Shown in pieces: positions 1 to 11,527 of a DNA stretch of 64,000 nt. The DNA comes from Cryptococcus deneoformans JEC21 (lineage: Eukaryota; Basidiomycota; Tremellomycetes; Tremellales; Cryptococcaceae). Position numbers and translations under genes: made by a program. Below the pieces are notes generated by a model. It did no database searches and was not told the origin of the DNA. It was given only the letters and a program-made list of their open reading frames with translations. Position 1 is the first letter of the stretch; the number at the start of each line of letters is the position of its first letter. The stretch is taken from the NCBI RefSeq assembly GCF_000091045.1, contig NC_006687.1, positions 50,001-114,000 of the forward strand. Reading direction: 5' to 3'.

Positions 1-1466
1 AAACAAGCACGGGACGCACAGGCCGCCGACGCGCCCCTCGCCTGGGAGACGATCCCGCTGCCTCCCGCCCATGTCCTCTCCCACCGTACGCCCCCCCCCC
101 CTCCCCCCCTCTGGCTAATGAGTACGACAGTGACAGACGCACACTGCCACCCGACAGACCTCGCCCATCCCCCCGCGGTATACGACATCCTCGCCCTCGG
201 CGGACTCGCAGCCATGGCGACCGCGGCGGACGACCAGGCGAAAGTGGAGGCGCTGGGCCGGGAGAGGCAGTGGTTCAGGGGGGACCCGGGCCGGAACGAG
301 GGACGCGGCAGGGGGAAAGGGAAAGGGGGGGCAGGGGTGGGCGTGGTGGCGTGCTTCGGATACCATCCCTGGTTCACCCATCGCTATACCCTCTCTCCGC
401 CGTCCGCCATCCCTTCCAGGCGGGACCACTATACCTCTCTCTTCCTCCAATCCGCCCCTGCCAAGTCCACCTCCAGCGACCGCCCAGACGAAAACACGCT
501 CGAAACCCTGTTGGAAACCCTCCTGCCCTTCCTCCCCGACCCAACCCCTCTCCAGCCCTTGCTCCACACCCTCCGCCAAAACCTCGTCAAGTTCTTGGAC
601 GAAGGGAGACTGACAATGCTGGGAGAGGTGGGGCTGGATGCGAGTGCGAGGCTGAGGTGGCCGGTCGAGGCGAGAGGTATCTGGGAGGAGATGTATGGGA
701 AGGGGAGGAAGGAACTGGAGCCCGCGCCAGGGGAAGGAGAAGAATGGAAACGCCTGACACCGTTCAAAGTCCCCATCGCACATCAACGTGCCGTCCTTGA
801 AGCTCAAATGGAAATCGCAATCGAGCTGGGTGTCAACATTTCATTCCATTCTGTCGCTTGTGCTGGTACGTCCCCACGTCTTCCATTCCATCTCCTGATA
901 TATCCAATATATATATATATTTAGGCCCGACGATGGATGTTTTAAACAGTATGAAAACCAAACACGGCCCCCACTTTATCCGGCGCGTAAACGTTGATCT
1001 TCATTCCGCCGGGGGATGGAGTCCTCAGTTCTGGACACAGGCTCAAGTACGTCTTTCAGCCTCTTCCATTTTCTCTCTTTTTAAAACATTTTCCCAACAG
1101 AAATCCCTTCCCAACCTATACGCATCCCCCTCCATCCCCATCACTTCCCGCTCCCCCTCCGCCCCATCTCTCATCCGCGCCATCGCCCGCGATAGAATGC
1201 TGGTAGAGTCGGACACCCATGATGCGAGGTTGAGTACAAGGTACGTTTGGGCAGCGACAGAGTGGGTGGGCAGGTTGAAAGGGTGGAAGGTGGAGGGTTT
1301 GGATCGCAATCGGGATTGTCCAAGGGTGGAGGAAGACTGGGAACTAGAAAGCGAAGAAGAAGCATACGACCATCGTGGAAAACCTATCGACCCTGCACCA
1401 GAAGAAACATGGACCGTTCGGACATTGGAGAGGAACTGGGCACGGTTTATGCGTCTTTTAGATTGA
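1..1466 (+). CDS. TatD-family metal-dependent hydrolase (5' end outside window)
   Basis: TatD-family metal-dependent hydrolase (fungal Scn1/Cut9-interacting type); the family includes 3'-5' DNases. Visible metal and active-site motifs are TDAHCHPTD near the start, GEVGLD, SFHSVACAG and ESDTH near the end. I read four exons: <1-85, 131-865, 925-1046 and 1101-1466. The ATG at 118 is a tempting start, but it lies inside what looks like an intron (gtacg at 86, ctaat before the ATG, acag ending at 130). Joining 1-85 to 131 keeps frame and puts HVLSHL directly before TDAHCH, so the true start is probably upstream of the window. The second intron holds a short TA repeat. Family is confident; substrate is unknown. 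Confidence 0.85.
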
Positions 1467-1879
1467 TTGAATTGACTTTTGATGCATAAACCTTTGGTCC
1501 GATTCCTTGCACAGCCTTCCTCATTCTAGATCAGTCATTTTATTCATCCAGTTCAGCTCAGTCCATCAAAGTCCAAGTCTAAGTCTAACATCATCTCTAG
1601 CCGTGGCCCTCACAGTCTTCCTTCGATGGCAGACGATGAAGTGAAGAGAATCAATCAACAAAGCATGGGAGGCATTTCGAGTGATTAGCTCGTTTACGAC
1701 CTAAAACATCATGTAAATTACCTTTCTACTCTGAGTAAGGCGGGAGGTTATTGAGAAGGCTACGGCTCACCTGTGCCCAGACTTTTGACTTTTCTCATCA
1801 CAATCTTGTACACTGCTCTCTGAGACTGTTTGTACAAAGGTGCTGCATGAATACCAGTTCGACATTGACCACCATGGTG

Positions 1880-2213
1880 AAGATTGCTCCTTTCTTCGCC
1901 TCTACAAGACGACGAGGAGTGATGCGTACCGGAGGGGACGATCGAGAATTGAAACTCTGAAGGCGTAAATCCGGCTTACCGGCAGAGGGCTAAAGATCGT
2001 CACCCCACGATCTGTAATGAGTGAGTGGTGTCTCGATCTACTTGCCTTTCTTCCTCTCGTCCTCCACCTTCTCTTCCTCCTACTCCCGTTCCTCTGTATC
2101 CTTACACCTGTAAAACCAATCCCCGAGAGTTCCATGAGCAGGAGGTTGGGATAAAATGGTGGTTTGGGGCTGAACGGATGAAGGCATGCTGGTCATTGTG
2201 GGAGCGATTATGG
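1880..2213 (-). other. possible small spliced ORF, unrecognised
   Basis: On the minus strand an ATG near 2198 opens a frame reading MTSMPSSVQPQTT, then GTLGDWFYRCKDTEERE, and then meets TAG. A consensus donor (gtgtaagg) follows DWFYR and an acceptor (cattacag) lies about 97 nt further on. Splicing there gives a protein of only about 36 residues ending SWGDDL. Unspliced, the frame would continue with an acidic/basic KVEDERKKGK stretch after the stop. It lies between the convergent 3' ends of the TatD gene and the fructosamine kinase. It could be a tiny gene, a 5' leader or a degraded gene. No family is recognised. Confidence 0.2.
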
Positions 2214-2490
2214 TGAAGATCGAAAGAAAGCGTGATAGAAAAAAGTGGTCAACAAGTTTAGCACGATTACACGCCAAATAAGTTGAATGATATGATTCCG
2301 CCCATGGATTTTGGCACGCGGCATTCTCAGATCGCCAGCCGCTGACCTTTTTGGTTTTAGCTGATTTTTGCATACACAAAGCTAGCCGCCGCAGCTAAAA
2401 GTACTATGCAGCCCCTACACCGCCATCCAAACCATGCTACAGTTTGTCAGAACCCAGCCAAACCAGTCGAGGTTCCTATAGAATCCTTTC

Positions 2491-3762
2491 CTAACACTCT
2501 TCAACCGCCTTCTCCTGCCCTTCTCTCTCAGCCCAAGCAATGAGACTCCTCATGATCCCCATCGCTCCATGCTTGTAACTCCCGCCGAACATGTATGTGT
2601 GCTATTCATTTTCCAATAAATAGTCCGAGAGATTGAAGAGAAGATGGTTGGATGGTTAGCGGCATGCCATTGTAAGGAGAAAGTAGACAACGTACGTTCA
2701 AATGATGATACAGTTCGTACAGTTTCTGGCGTTCATCGTAATACGGCGAGCTGCGTGGGTGGACTTGGTGATACTCATCGTAGAATTCGTAACTAAAGCC
2801 TATTTGTTTCATCGGTCCAATCCGATCGAAGAGAAGAGGTGGACAAGGGAATGGGAAGGAAGGAGAAAGAAAGGTCAGCACATCTTACGCGTGTTTTGGA
2901 AATAATACACAAGCAGAATAAGAATACAATAGACGTACCACCAAACATATGGGTAATCCCCAAATCTGCTTCATTATGCCCGTAATACGAGGCCGGATCA
3001 AAGATGACGGGTGAAGATGTCGTTTCATCGTAACCAGCATTACCCGACCAAAGATCGCCGTGCAGAATAACAGGCTGTGGGGCTGGAGAGAATGAGTGGA
3101 GAAGGAGGGGGACCGCTCTGATTTCGTTTTATTGAAAAGTTAGCCACAGTTCACAGAATGCGAGGGAGAGGCCGAAGGGCAGGGCGGTGGGAATATGGGA
3201 CATGGGATTTGTTTACGCACTTTCTTTTCATGTCTTCCCACAACGCATTGATCTCTTTATCCCCTATCCTATTTACCAAGTTCCCTAATCTCCTATCTCT
3301 CCAGAACACCTCCCAACTTTCTTCCCATGTATTATCCTGCTCTGTCGCTCCACAATGCGTCGGCACCGGGAACCCATACTTGCCTTCATACCCTTCAGTC
3401 CCCTCTGGCGGCGGCATATGCATTTGCGCAATTTTCGACCCCAATCCTCACTGAGTATGACCTCCACGCGCAGAGGACAGGTCAAACCACTGAGTCACCA
3501 TCGTCCCTTCTTTCCCGTCGGGAGATACCTCAAACCCGAGCAGTTCGGGCACGAGACCGGTGGACGTTTTGGACATGGCAACGAGAGAGGCAACTTCCCC
3601 GCGCATTTCCGGGACATTTCGATCTGTCTTTGTGAAATATTGTTTACCGGTGGTGGAGTGGGTGATAATCAAACCGGAAGTGGACGCGGCGATGGATAGC
3701 TCCTTCGCCGGGATGTGAGCGGCTTTGAAAATGTTTGCGATGGGCTGTGTGATCGTTGGCAT
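2491..3762 (-). CDS. fructosamine/ketosamine-3-kinase, interrupted by an in-frame TGA
   Basis: Fructosamine-3-kinase family (APH/kinase-like fold), a cytosolic protein-deglycation enzyme that phosphorylates ketosamine adducts. Exons: 3762-3221, 3117-2939, 2799-2696 and 2601-2491, about 311 codons, the usual family length. Seen: the catalytic loop HGDLWSGN, the metal-binding block [14 protein letters not shown], and the C-terminal [14 protein letters not shown]. Oddity: codon 105 (3450-3448) is TGA, between SSARGGHTQ and [11 protein letters not shown]. Both sides stay in the same frame and align with the family, so this is a nonsense codon, not a frameshift. No intron of normal size removes it. 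It may be a pseudogene allele, a sequencing error or a recoded stop. It is divergent from PHO81. Confidence 0.8.
3448..3450 (-). other. in-frame TGA inside fructosamine kinase
   Basis: The stop sits where related kinases carry a variable linker before the conserved G-(S/E)-x-(I/M)-A-x-(M/L)-H helix. CGA to TGA is a single transition at a CpG and would restore arginine; that ancestral codon is inference. Confidence 0.8.
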
Positions 3763-4292
3763 TGTATCAAGTGAATGTTAAGAGTTACCTAGAGTGCACA
3801 GGATGGTTAGAAGTATATATACATGAAAAGTGACGTTGATATCGCGAAGATGGCCGATGAAAAGGGTTCTCATGGACGACCCCGGAAGACAAGGTGTAGA
3901 TGTGATATCATAATTCGGCTGGACTCGCAAGGTGGAGGGGTGCTAATGTTTTACGTAAATGGGAATATTACATAATAGGGCTGGTAGCATTCTCTACTTC
4001 GCAGCAACCAGTGATAGGAGGTTATGCTTATGCATGAGTATGGGTTAGAAACTCATAGGGTCGCTTATATACAGACAAGGAATGCATGCATGCCTATCGG
4101 AGTTCCGAAGAGTACAAAAGAGCCGTTTACGAATGGGGGGTGTATTTGCGCACGTGTGTAGGGAACCTCCACCGCTGCGCTGTGGACCACTCTCCCGACA
4201 ACTCAACAATTCGACAACTCGACATCCAAATCACTCCTTGCTTCGCTCCAGCCAGTGTCCCCTTCCACCTTTCTCCAAGCTCTCCATTTGCG
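3763..4292. other. divergent intergenic region, fructosamine kinase / PHO81
   Basis: About 530 bp separate the two start codons. The only element I can name is a palindromic CACGTG at 4151-4156. A pyrimidine-rich stretch precedes the PHO81 ATG. No gene is seen. Confidence 0.6.
4151..4156. promoter_or_regulatory. CACGTG E-box, candidate Pho4 site of PHO81
   Basis: A perfect CACGTG lies 137 bp upstream of the PHO81 ATG. Pho4-type bHLH regulators bind CACGTG/CACGTT, and PHO81 is a PHO-regulon gene in fungi, so autoregulated phosphate-starvation induction is a reasonable inference. Other bHLH factors bind the same hexamer. Confidence 0.5.
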
Positions 4293-7200
4293 ATGAAGGT
4301 ACAGCTTTCTGTCCACCCACACCACCCATGCTGACTCCCTCAATAGTTTGGAAAGACCATCCAGTCTCAGCAAGTCCCAGGATGGGGAGAATATTATCTC
4401 AATTACAAAGTCCGTTCCCGCAGTCATCCATCTCCTCCGCTACAAACCACAAAACTAACCCATACCTAGGCTCTCAAGAAGATAATTAATTCGTACGCAG
4501 CCGGCCGTCCTGCGTCAGATGCATCCCTCCTGTCTCTCGGCCTCCGTCCCGCTCGACTCCCAGTAGCGATCACCGACACCAACACAACCTCATCACTCCC
4601 AAATTCCTCCCATCCACCTAGCTCGTCAGATGTCGACACAGATGCGGAACATGTCAATATTCAAGACTTGGAGCCTTTACCGCCTCAGACGGCCCCTCCG
4701 GGAAATACAAGCAGCGGGTTGATGGGTCGGAATCCGATGGAGAGTGCAGGGCGGAGTGAGAGTTTCAAAGCACATCGAGATGTCTTTTTCTTCACACTCC
4801 AAAGAGAGCTTGAAAAGGTGAGCCTATTCAGCTGGCAGATCCGGAAAATTAATTAATTTCATTCTGTCTAGATCAACGCATTCTATCTCATCAAAGAACG
4901 TGACCTCCGTCTCCGCCTTCTTTCCCTCTTGTCCAACCGCAAACGTCTTCTTCAAAACTCTTCATCCACTACACCCGATACTTCTGACGGCCTCCCACCC
5001 ACTGGCGCTCGGCGTGACGCAGAGTGGGCGAGCCTCGAAGAAGGCTGGCGTCTCTTTGAACGCGATCTCGGCAAGTTGCAAGGGTTTATCGAAATCAACG
5101 CCACCGGCTTCCGTAAGATCTTGAAGAAATGGGATAAGCGGAGTAAGAGTAATACCAAGGAACTTTATCTTGAGCGGCAAGTTGAAGTACAGCCTTGCTT
5201 TAATCGAGAGTTTATCGCCAAACTCTCCGATATCGTTGCTGCAAATCTTATCGACGTCGAGAATGGGTCTGAACACCTTTCAACAGCGTTTTTGGAAAGA
5301 GATCCGTCATCTTTTAGTGGAGCCAACTTTGCCTCTACCGACGTTATGGCGGGTGGAGTAGGCGTAGGGAGCAATAGGAGTGTGGATTTCGATATCGATT
5401 CGACTCGAGCTCTTGCCTTGGATGCTCTTGCAGATCTCGAGGCGAACCTTATCAAAGCCATCTCAGCTGGCCACGACGCTCTTATCGACTGGGTCAAGGT
5501 CGCTCATGCTCGTCAGCAACGCCAACGTCTCTCCCAATCCACTACCGACCCGAGCTTGATGCGTATCCTCTGGCAATGCGCCCTCCACGCCCCTCCTACT
5601 CTCCTCCCCTTCGTCCTTTCCTCGCTCGAATTGGACTATAACTGTATCGACAATATCAACGGCCGAAGTATTCTACACAAGGCGTGCATAGTCGGTTCGC
5701 TCCCCCTGGTTGAGCGCTGTGTAGAGAATTCCCCAGGGTTGGTAGAGAAGAACGACGTATACGAGCGTCGGCCGTTACATTACGCCGCGATGCACGGTTT
5801 CGCCGAAATCGTTTCTTTCCTCTTACAAACCTCTTCCAACTCATCCGCAGCCGACCATCGAGAATCGGCCGAACCGTCACCGACGGATATGGACGGCTAC
5901 ACCCCGCTCATGCATGCTATCCAGCGAGGTCATCTCGCCGTCGTTCAGATCTTTGTCAGTGACGAAATTACAGATGGGGACCGCGAGAGGATCACGCTCG
6001 AGCCGACAGCCATGTCGAACGACCTGATCCCCCTCTCGCTCGCATGCGAGCACGGCCACGTCGAAGTCGCCCGCCTTCTCCTCCAACGTGGCGCGAGAGT
6101 CATCCCGAACTCTGAAGGTCTTTACCCGCAACATTTGGCTGCTAAAGCCGGACATTCCGCCATCTGTCAGTTGCTGGTAGAAGAAGGTGGTGAGGAAGGA
6201 GGGGGTAAAGACAGGAAGGACAAGTATAACCTCTGGACACCCCTGCATCATGCTGCGATAGGTGGTGAAGAAAGACATCTGGAGTGTGTTAAAGTGTTGG
6301 TGGAGAAGGGAGGGTGTGATGTGAATGTGCCGGATGAGTATGGGAAGAGTGCGGGGTGGTATGCGGCGTGGTTTGGTCACGTGGAATGTTTGAACTATTT
6401 GAGAGATCATGGAGCGAGGTTGGGAGGGTCTGGAGGTGGTGATGTAACGGCAACAGGCACTGGGGGTGCGGGAGCGCAAGTGGGAAGAAGAAGGGAGGAC
6501 GGGGAAGAGACGGAAGAGGAGATGGAGGTAGATGAGATGGGAGGTTTGGGACTGGCAGCAGACCCGCAGATGGGGGGGTTGTCGCCCGGTTCAGATTTAG
6601 AATTGGACCCTCCTGCCGAAGAGTTTGAATTGATACCTTCGCTCTCTTTACCTCCGCCCATCATTCCGTGAGTTCGCTCCTGCCCATTTATGAAGTCTGC
6701 CTCTTTGATCTTTTGCTAATGATTCTAAAATAAAAAAAAAGCTTGAGAGTGTACGGCCACGAATTCCTTGCACAACGATGCCTCATCCAACTCTCTCTCG
6801 GACATCGTATTACCTCTTCCTTCCCACCATGCAACTCCAACACCCCAGCTCACACTCATTCCCACGCGCCCGCTATCAAGCTCTACTCACGCTCTGGTTC
6901 GGGACAAGAGACCCTTCACCTTTGGTCTTCGCTAAAGCTGGTCATGACCTCCAAATCCGATATCTCGGCTGTGCCGCACAGCGTCATCCTCCCGCTCGCG
7001 GATGAGCGTGAAGTCTTCTCCTTCCACGCACAAGATCTCGACCGATTCACCCTAGAACTTTCACTTTACCCTACGTTTGGCTCAAAAGTCATCGGCCGTG
7101 CTATCCTCTTACCCGGTACGTGGAAGGATATAAAGTACCACAAACAACTCCAAGCGCCGCTGCTAGACCATAATCTCAAAGCTATCGGCGAGGTAGCATT

Positions 7201-8714
7201 GGAAGTAAGCTGTATAACGCCATTTGAAGGTGCGCAGCTGGAAATCGGAGGGAGGGTTGAGACATATTGGAAATCTAAAGTCGTCAAAGGTGATTCGGCG
7301 CAGGACCACGCCCATTTGGCACCGAACAAACCTTTGAGTGTCTTTTCATCGTCAGGTGCTGTGGCGGGGGCGATAGGAGCCGCTGCTGCAGGTGCTGTTG
7401 GGCACGGCGTTGGTCTTGAAGAAGGTAAAGTGAGCGATGTGGGTGTCAGCTCCGGTGCAGACACGGGCATGAGCACGGTGCCAGCAGCAGGAGCTGCAAG
7501 CGGTGGCGGTGGTGGGGAATCGGCGTTGGTGACAGCAAGTTCGCTTTCAGGCGAGTATGTGCATGTGGTAGTACAGGTGACGAAGGATGGGGTACCTGTG
7601 GTGTACCCCCATGGAAGATTACCAGTGAAAGAATTTGATTTGGGCGTGTCGGATGTGACGTATGATCAGTTTATGGCGCTCGCTACACGATTAGGGCTTG
7701 CGCTTCAACCACCATCCTCCTTAAGTTACCAATCAACAGCGTCTGATTGGTACAATCTCCTCTCCTCTACCCTCGCCTCTCTTACTGACGTCCTCACCCT
7801 CCTCCCTCACGAAATTGGTATCAACCTCCGCCTTCGGTACACGCGCGAGGTCGATTCGTCATCTGTTGGTAAGAAGGTAGGAAGGGAGAGCGGTGAAGTG
7901 AACAAGTGGGTCGATACGGTCTTGGACAGTGTGTATGAGGTTGGAAAGAAAGTTGGTGGTGAAGGGGGGAAGGCGAGGAAGATTATCTTTTCGAGCTTTG
8001 ATCCAGTAGTCTGCACAGCCTTAAACTGGAAGCAGCCAAATTGTAAGCGTCCCCCTCCTCCTTTGGTCATCTTAATCATGTGGGGAAAATGCTCCCATGC
8101 TAATCATCTTTTATTTCCCCCAATACCAGATGCTGTCTTTTTCGCCTCCTACTGCGGCGTCTCTCGTCAATCCTCATTGCCTACTTCAACTTCCATTAGA
8201 TCTTCAGACAGAGACACCACCCACGGTCCATCTCCTTATATCACTGGCGAGCATGGGCAAGGAGGCAGACCTACTAGACGGCTTATACCAGCTCCTCGGG
8301 AAGAAGAATCAGATGTGAGGTGTCTTAGTGTGAGAGAGGCTGTCAACTTTGCAAAGAGCAGAAACTTGTTGGGCGTTATCCTCGAGGCATCGACTTTGGT
8401 ATGTTCACAATTTCTTGACCCGATCCTTTACGATCCTTGTTGACAAGACTATCGTACTTGTTCCTCTTGGACAAAAACAGTCCGCCGTCCCCTCGCTTGT
8501 TGCATCGGTTAAAGATGCTGGCCTTCTTCTTGCAGCCTTTGGTGAGCCTGCCGATATAAGCGTGTTGAGACAGGGTGCGGACGACGGGAGGACTATAGAT
8601 GCGTTCGTCCTTGAAGGGTAAGTCGTCTTTGTGTCTTCATACTTCGCGTAATGCCTCGTAACGAGTGAGAGCTGATCAGTTCTCGGTGATAGGATTATGA
8701 CCCTTACTATTTAA
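4293..8714 (+). CDS. PHO81: CDK inhibitor Pho81: SPX-ankyrin-degenerate GDPD
   Basis: Phosphate-signalling CDK inhibitor expected to restrain the Pho85-cyclin kinase when phosphate is scarce. Eight exons (4293-4298, 4347-4409, 4470-4817, 4872-6667, 6742-8042, 8130-8398, 8481-8617, 8693-8714) give about 1313 residues and close in frame. Start: a 6-nt first exon (ATGAAG) joins to produce MKFGKTIQSQQVPGWGEYYL, the canonical SPX N-terminus. A second SPX block (SFKAHRDVFFFTLQRELEK, then an INAFYLIKERDLRLRL helix) follows. Ankyrin repeats occupy roughly residues 395-655. From about residue 1008 a GDPD-like fold begins (VTKDGVPVVYPHG), but the HRG, E-x-D and HD catalytic motifs of active phosphodiesterases are not there. 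That favours Pho81 over the active GDE1 enzyme. Confidence 0.92.
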
Positions 8715-9513
8715 GGTCTTGAAGGGTGGCTTAACGGAATTTGACAGTGTTAGATTTGTTGTTCAACAATTGCTCTTAGGGGAGATAAAGCAAATGGAAA
8801 CAATTAAAGCTTCTGTATCTTTGGCCGAAAAGAGATGCATGTAACTGTAATACTAGCTGATGCTGAATAATATAGTAACTGGACTTGTAAAATTTATCGA
8901 GAGGGGGGACAAATTGAAGTTAAATATTCGAGGAATTCGAGTATCATGGTGGACCATATCGAGGGAACGCGGACAGCCGACGAACTATATAATAGCGACC
9001 AGATCACCCCGTCAGTCTCGACGGTGGAGCTGAAGAGCGGATATTTGTTATCATGAAAGATTATCATTAGTACCGAACGATACTGTGAAATCAGCAAAAG
9101 CTCAATTTTTTGACTCAAACAGTCCGAATGAGAATCGAAAACCACTCTAAAATGGAGACTACCTATTCGAAACCTTGTAACATCTCACAATAACAGATGG
9201 GTGATGGTGATGAGAGGGCGTAATGAGCAAGGAGTGGAAAGAAACGAATGCACATATTACAATCTTGACTCTGTTATGGTGAGTCAGTCTTAATTCTTTG
9301 GAGCTGCAAGCTTCGGCCAATTATAGAAGCATCCCGTTTCCCATTTCGCATTATTTTTACCATTCGGCGAGCGGTTCATAAGATCGGTTACCTTCACCTT
9401 GATCCTCATCGCGAAGTTACAAAGATGTGATTAGTAGGATTCGATAATTATTAATAAGAGATAAATAAACCCATTTGCATGATATCTCAATACTCAATAA
9501 TCCCCAAACAAGC
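8715..9513. other. intergenic, no gene seen
   Basis: An 800 bp AT-rich stretch between the convergent 3' ends of PHO81 and the anion symporter. Only short, composition-driven ORFs. No repeat or RNA gene recognised. Confidence 0.6.
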
Positions 9514-11527
9514 TCACACAACATACCGGAACCCTGTCCCTCGTCAGTCAGTCTCTTTTCCAATACCAAAAGGTAGAAAATAACTTACCAGGTGCCAAAT
9601 CGTATTTATCCCCCACATCGAGATAAGTGCCCCTCGGCGGCCTTCCGCCTTCCCTCTTATCACGCCTTCGGTTCTCCCATCGGAAGTATGTTGTCATGAT
9701 CAACGCGATGACCAGACCAAGTGCATTGAATGCGATATTGATTGATGCTCCTTTTGTGTACTGTGGTCCTTCGGCCGTGGGGAATCTAGAATTAATTGGA
9801 TATGAAAAAAGAAGTCAGCGCGTTGTCTTCATAAAAAGAGAGAACAACTTGGAGCAACGTACAGGAAAGCTGAAGTCAAAGAAAGACATTGGCCGATAGT
9901 ATTAATCACTCCCAAACCAGTCGCTCGTTGACTCTGATTCGCTGTCGCTCCACTGAGCCAGCTGACAAGCAGGGGGAGATTGGCATATCCCGCTGTAACG
10001 ATCAAGATACAAGCAAAGTATCTCGCGGAGTAGTGGGTCGTAGCGGGTACAGAGAGAAGGACGGCCCAGCCGACAAGGCCGAGGATGAAGACTACAGCGA
10101 TGGGGATCCCTCGGGTTTGACGACGATCAGAGTAAGTGGTCAGTAAGAGCATGAAGACTAAGGCGACTGCGTAAGGAGGGACGGTGAACAGCTGGGCTCG
10201 GGCATTGGAGTATCCTAAATAGATGGTGAGCTATAAATGCTAGGTACTAAGCTGAACAATGAACATGACGTACCGAAACCCTTAATGATAGTGGGTAGGA
10301 ATCCGCTCACAGAACCGAGGGTTAGGTTGATGCAAGCGTACCTAACTAACGTCAGATCGGTTGAACTGTTTCGATAATGCAGCGCAGAATCACTCACTCG
10401 ACAGCCATAACATACACCTTCCAATCCGTCACAGCCCTCTTAACTGCCCTCCAATCGATACCCACTTCCTCGACATTATTCTCCCCATTCAGTCGCGTCA
10501 GACAGATGGTTCGTTGCTCTTCTGTGAGGTACTTGCTCGTTTCCGGCCGGGTAGGCATGAAAAAAAATACACAGACAGCCAAAATAACAGCAGGGCAACC
10601 TTCAATCAGAAAGAGGATTCTCCATTGCGGTATCGGGCTGTTGGTGATATTCGATACACCAAAAGAGATCAACCCTCCAAAAGCACCGGATACTGTCCCT
10701 GCTGCCACGAATAACCCAACACGCTTAGCGAGATCGCGCTTAGTATACCAGAACGAGAGGTACAAAACGGTCGCCTGGCCAGACATAGCTTCACCGATTC
10801 CGACGAAAAGACGGCATACGTAGAGACCAGCTTTGTTGAAGGCAGCAGCTTGGCACGTTGCCGCGATGGACCAAATGAGCGCGCCACATGCGATAGAACG
10901 GGAGGGGAGATAGTATTTGGCGAGGAGAGTGCCGGGTATCTACCATTGTCAAGGCTTGCCCCTACGCGGTAAGATAGGAACATACTGAGAAAACGATATA
11001 CTGAGAAGAGCTGTTAATTGAGCTCAGGAGGAAAAGGGCCCACTTACAGTAACAAAGAAACAGGCAAGGGCGATGGAGTAGTTCGTGTCACTACCCTCTA
11101 GGACTTCCTCTTGCAGACCTTGAAGCCTCGCATTGGCGCTGCTTATAGTATGAGCGGATTGAATGTATGGATATCTGTAGCTCTCACATGTTTCCTCTAT
11201 CAAGATACGCTCCGAGATAGATCAAAGTAGCAAACGGTAAGATGGCAGCGTCTACGAAACAGACGTCAGATGACAACCAACCGGTCAACAAGGTAAGGAC
11301 AAACCAAGTTTCCAAAGCAGCCTTCTTTCAGCTTTCTTCAGCTCCTTTTTGTGTACCAACCCGGCATCACTATCCGCATACTTCGAGCTCCTGGCTTCGA
11401 CGTCAGTACCTGCAGTGTATCCGCCTCCTTCAAATGACTGCTTGTCGGTCTCGTTGAGATCGAGTTGAGCGCCTTGCTTCTCTTCAATAATTGTTGGTTC
11501 CGGATGGAAACTCGGCTGTGAAGTCAT
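9514..11527 (-). CDS. MFS anion:cation symporter (allantoate/nicotinate-type permease)
   Basis: Plasma-membrane transporter of the anion:cation symporter (DAL5/TNA1) family. Nine exons: 11527-11305, 11251-11188, 11138-11048, 11000-10986, 10939-10398, 10341-10274, 10214-9863, 9785-9589 and 9533-9514. They total 524 codons in frame, normal for the family. Diagnostic pieces: YLDRGNIANARLQGL after TM1, VFSIPGTLLAKYYLPSR, VGIGEAMSGQA, and the near-universal C-terminal DKYDLAPGFRY, which is only formed by splicing on a 20-nt last exon. Exon 4 is a 15-nt micro-exon encoding YIVFS. The substrate cannot be fixed from sequence; allantoate, ureidosuccinate, nicotinate and pantothenate carriers all share this pattern. 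It is divergent from an amino-acid permease. Confidence 0.88.

Noticed and set aside
115..807. Long minus-strand ORF opposite the TatD gene
   Set aside because: Shadow of a GC-rich coding exon; no motif, and the plus strand has the full TatD signature.
907..922. TA dinucleotide run
   Set aside because: Short and inside a TatD intron; no evidence of function.
6743..8443. PHO81 GDPD part as a separate active phosphodiesterase gene
   Set aside because: It is joined to the SPX-ankyrin exons by a consensus intron in phase, and the catalytic HRG/E-x-D/HD residues are missing.
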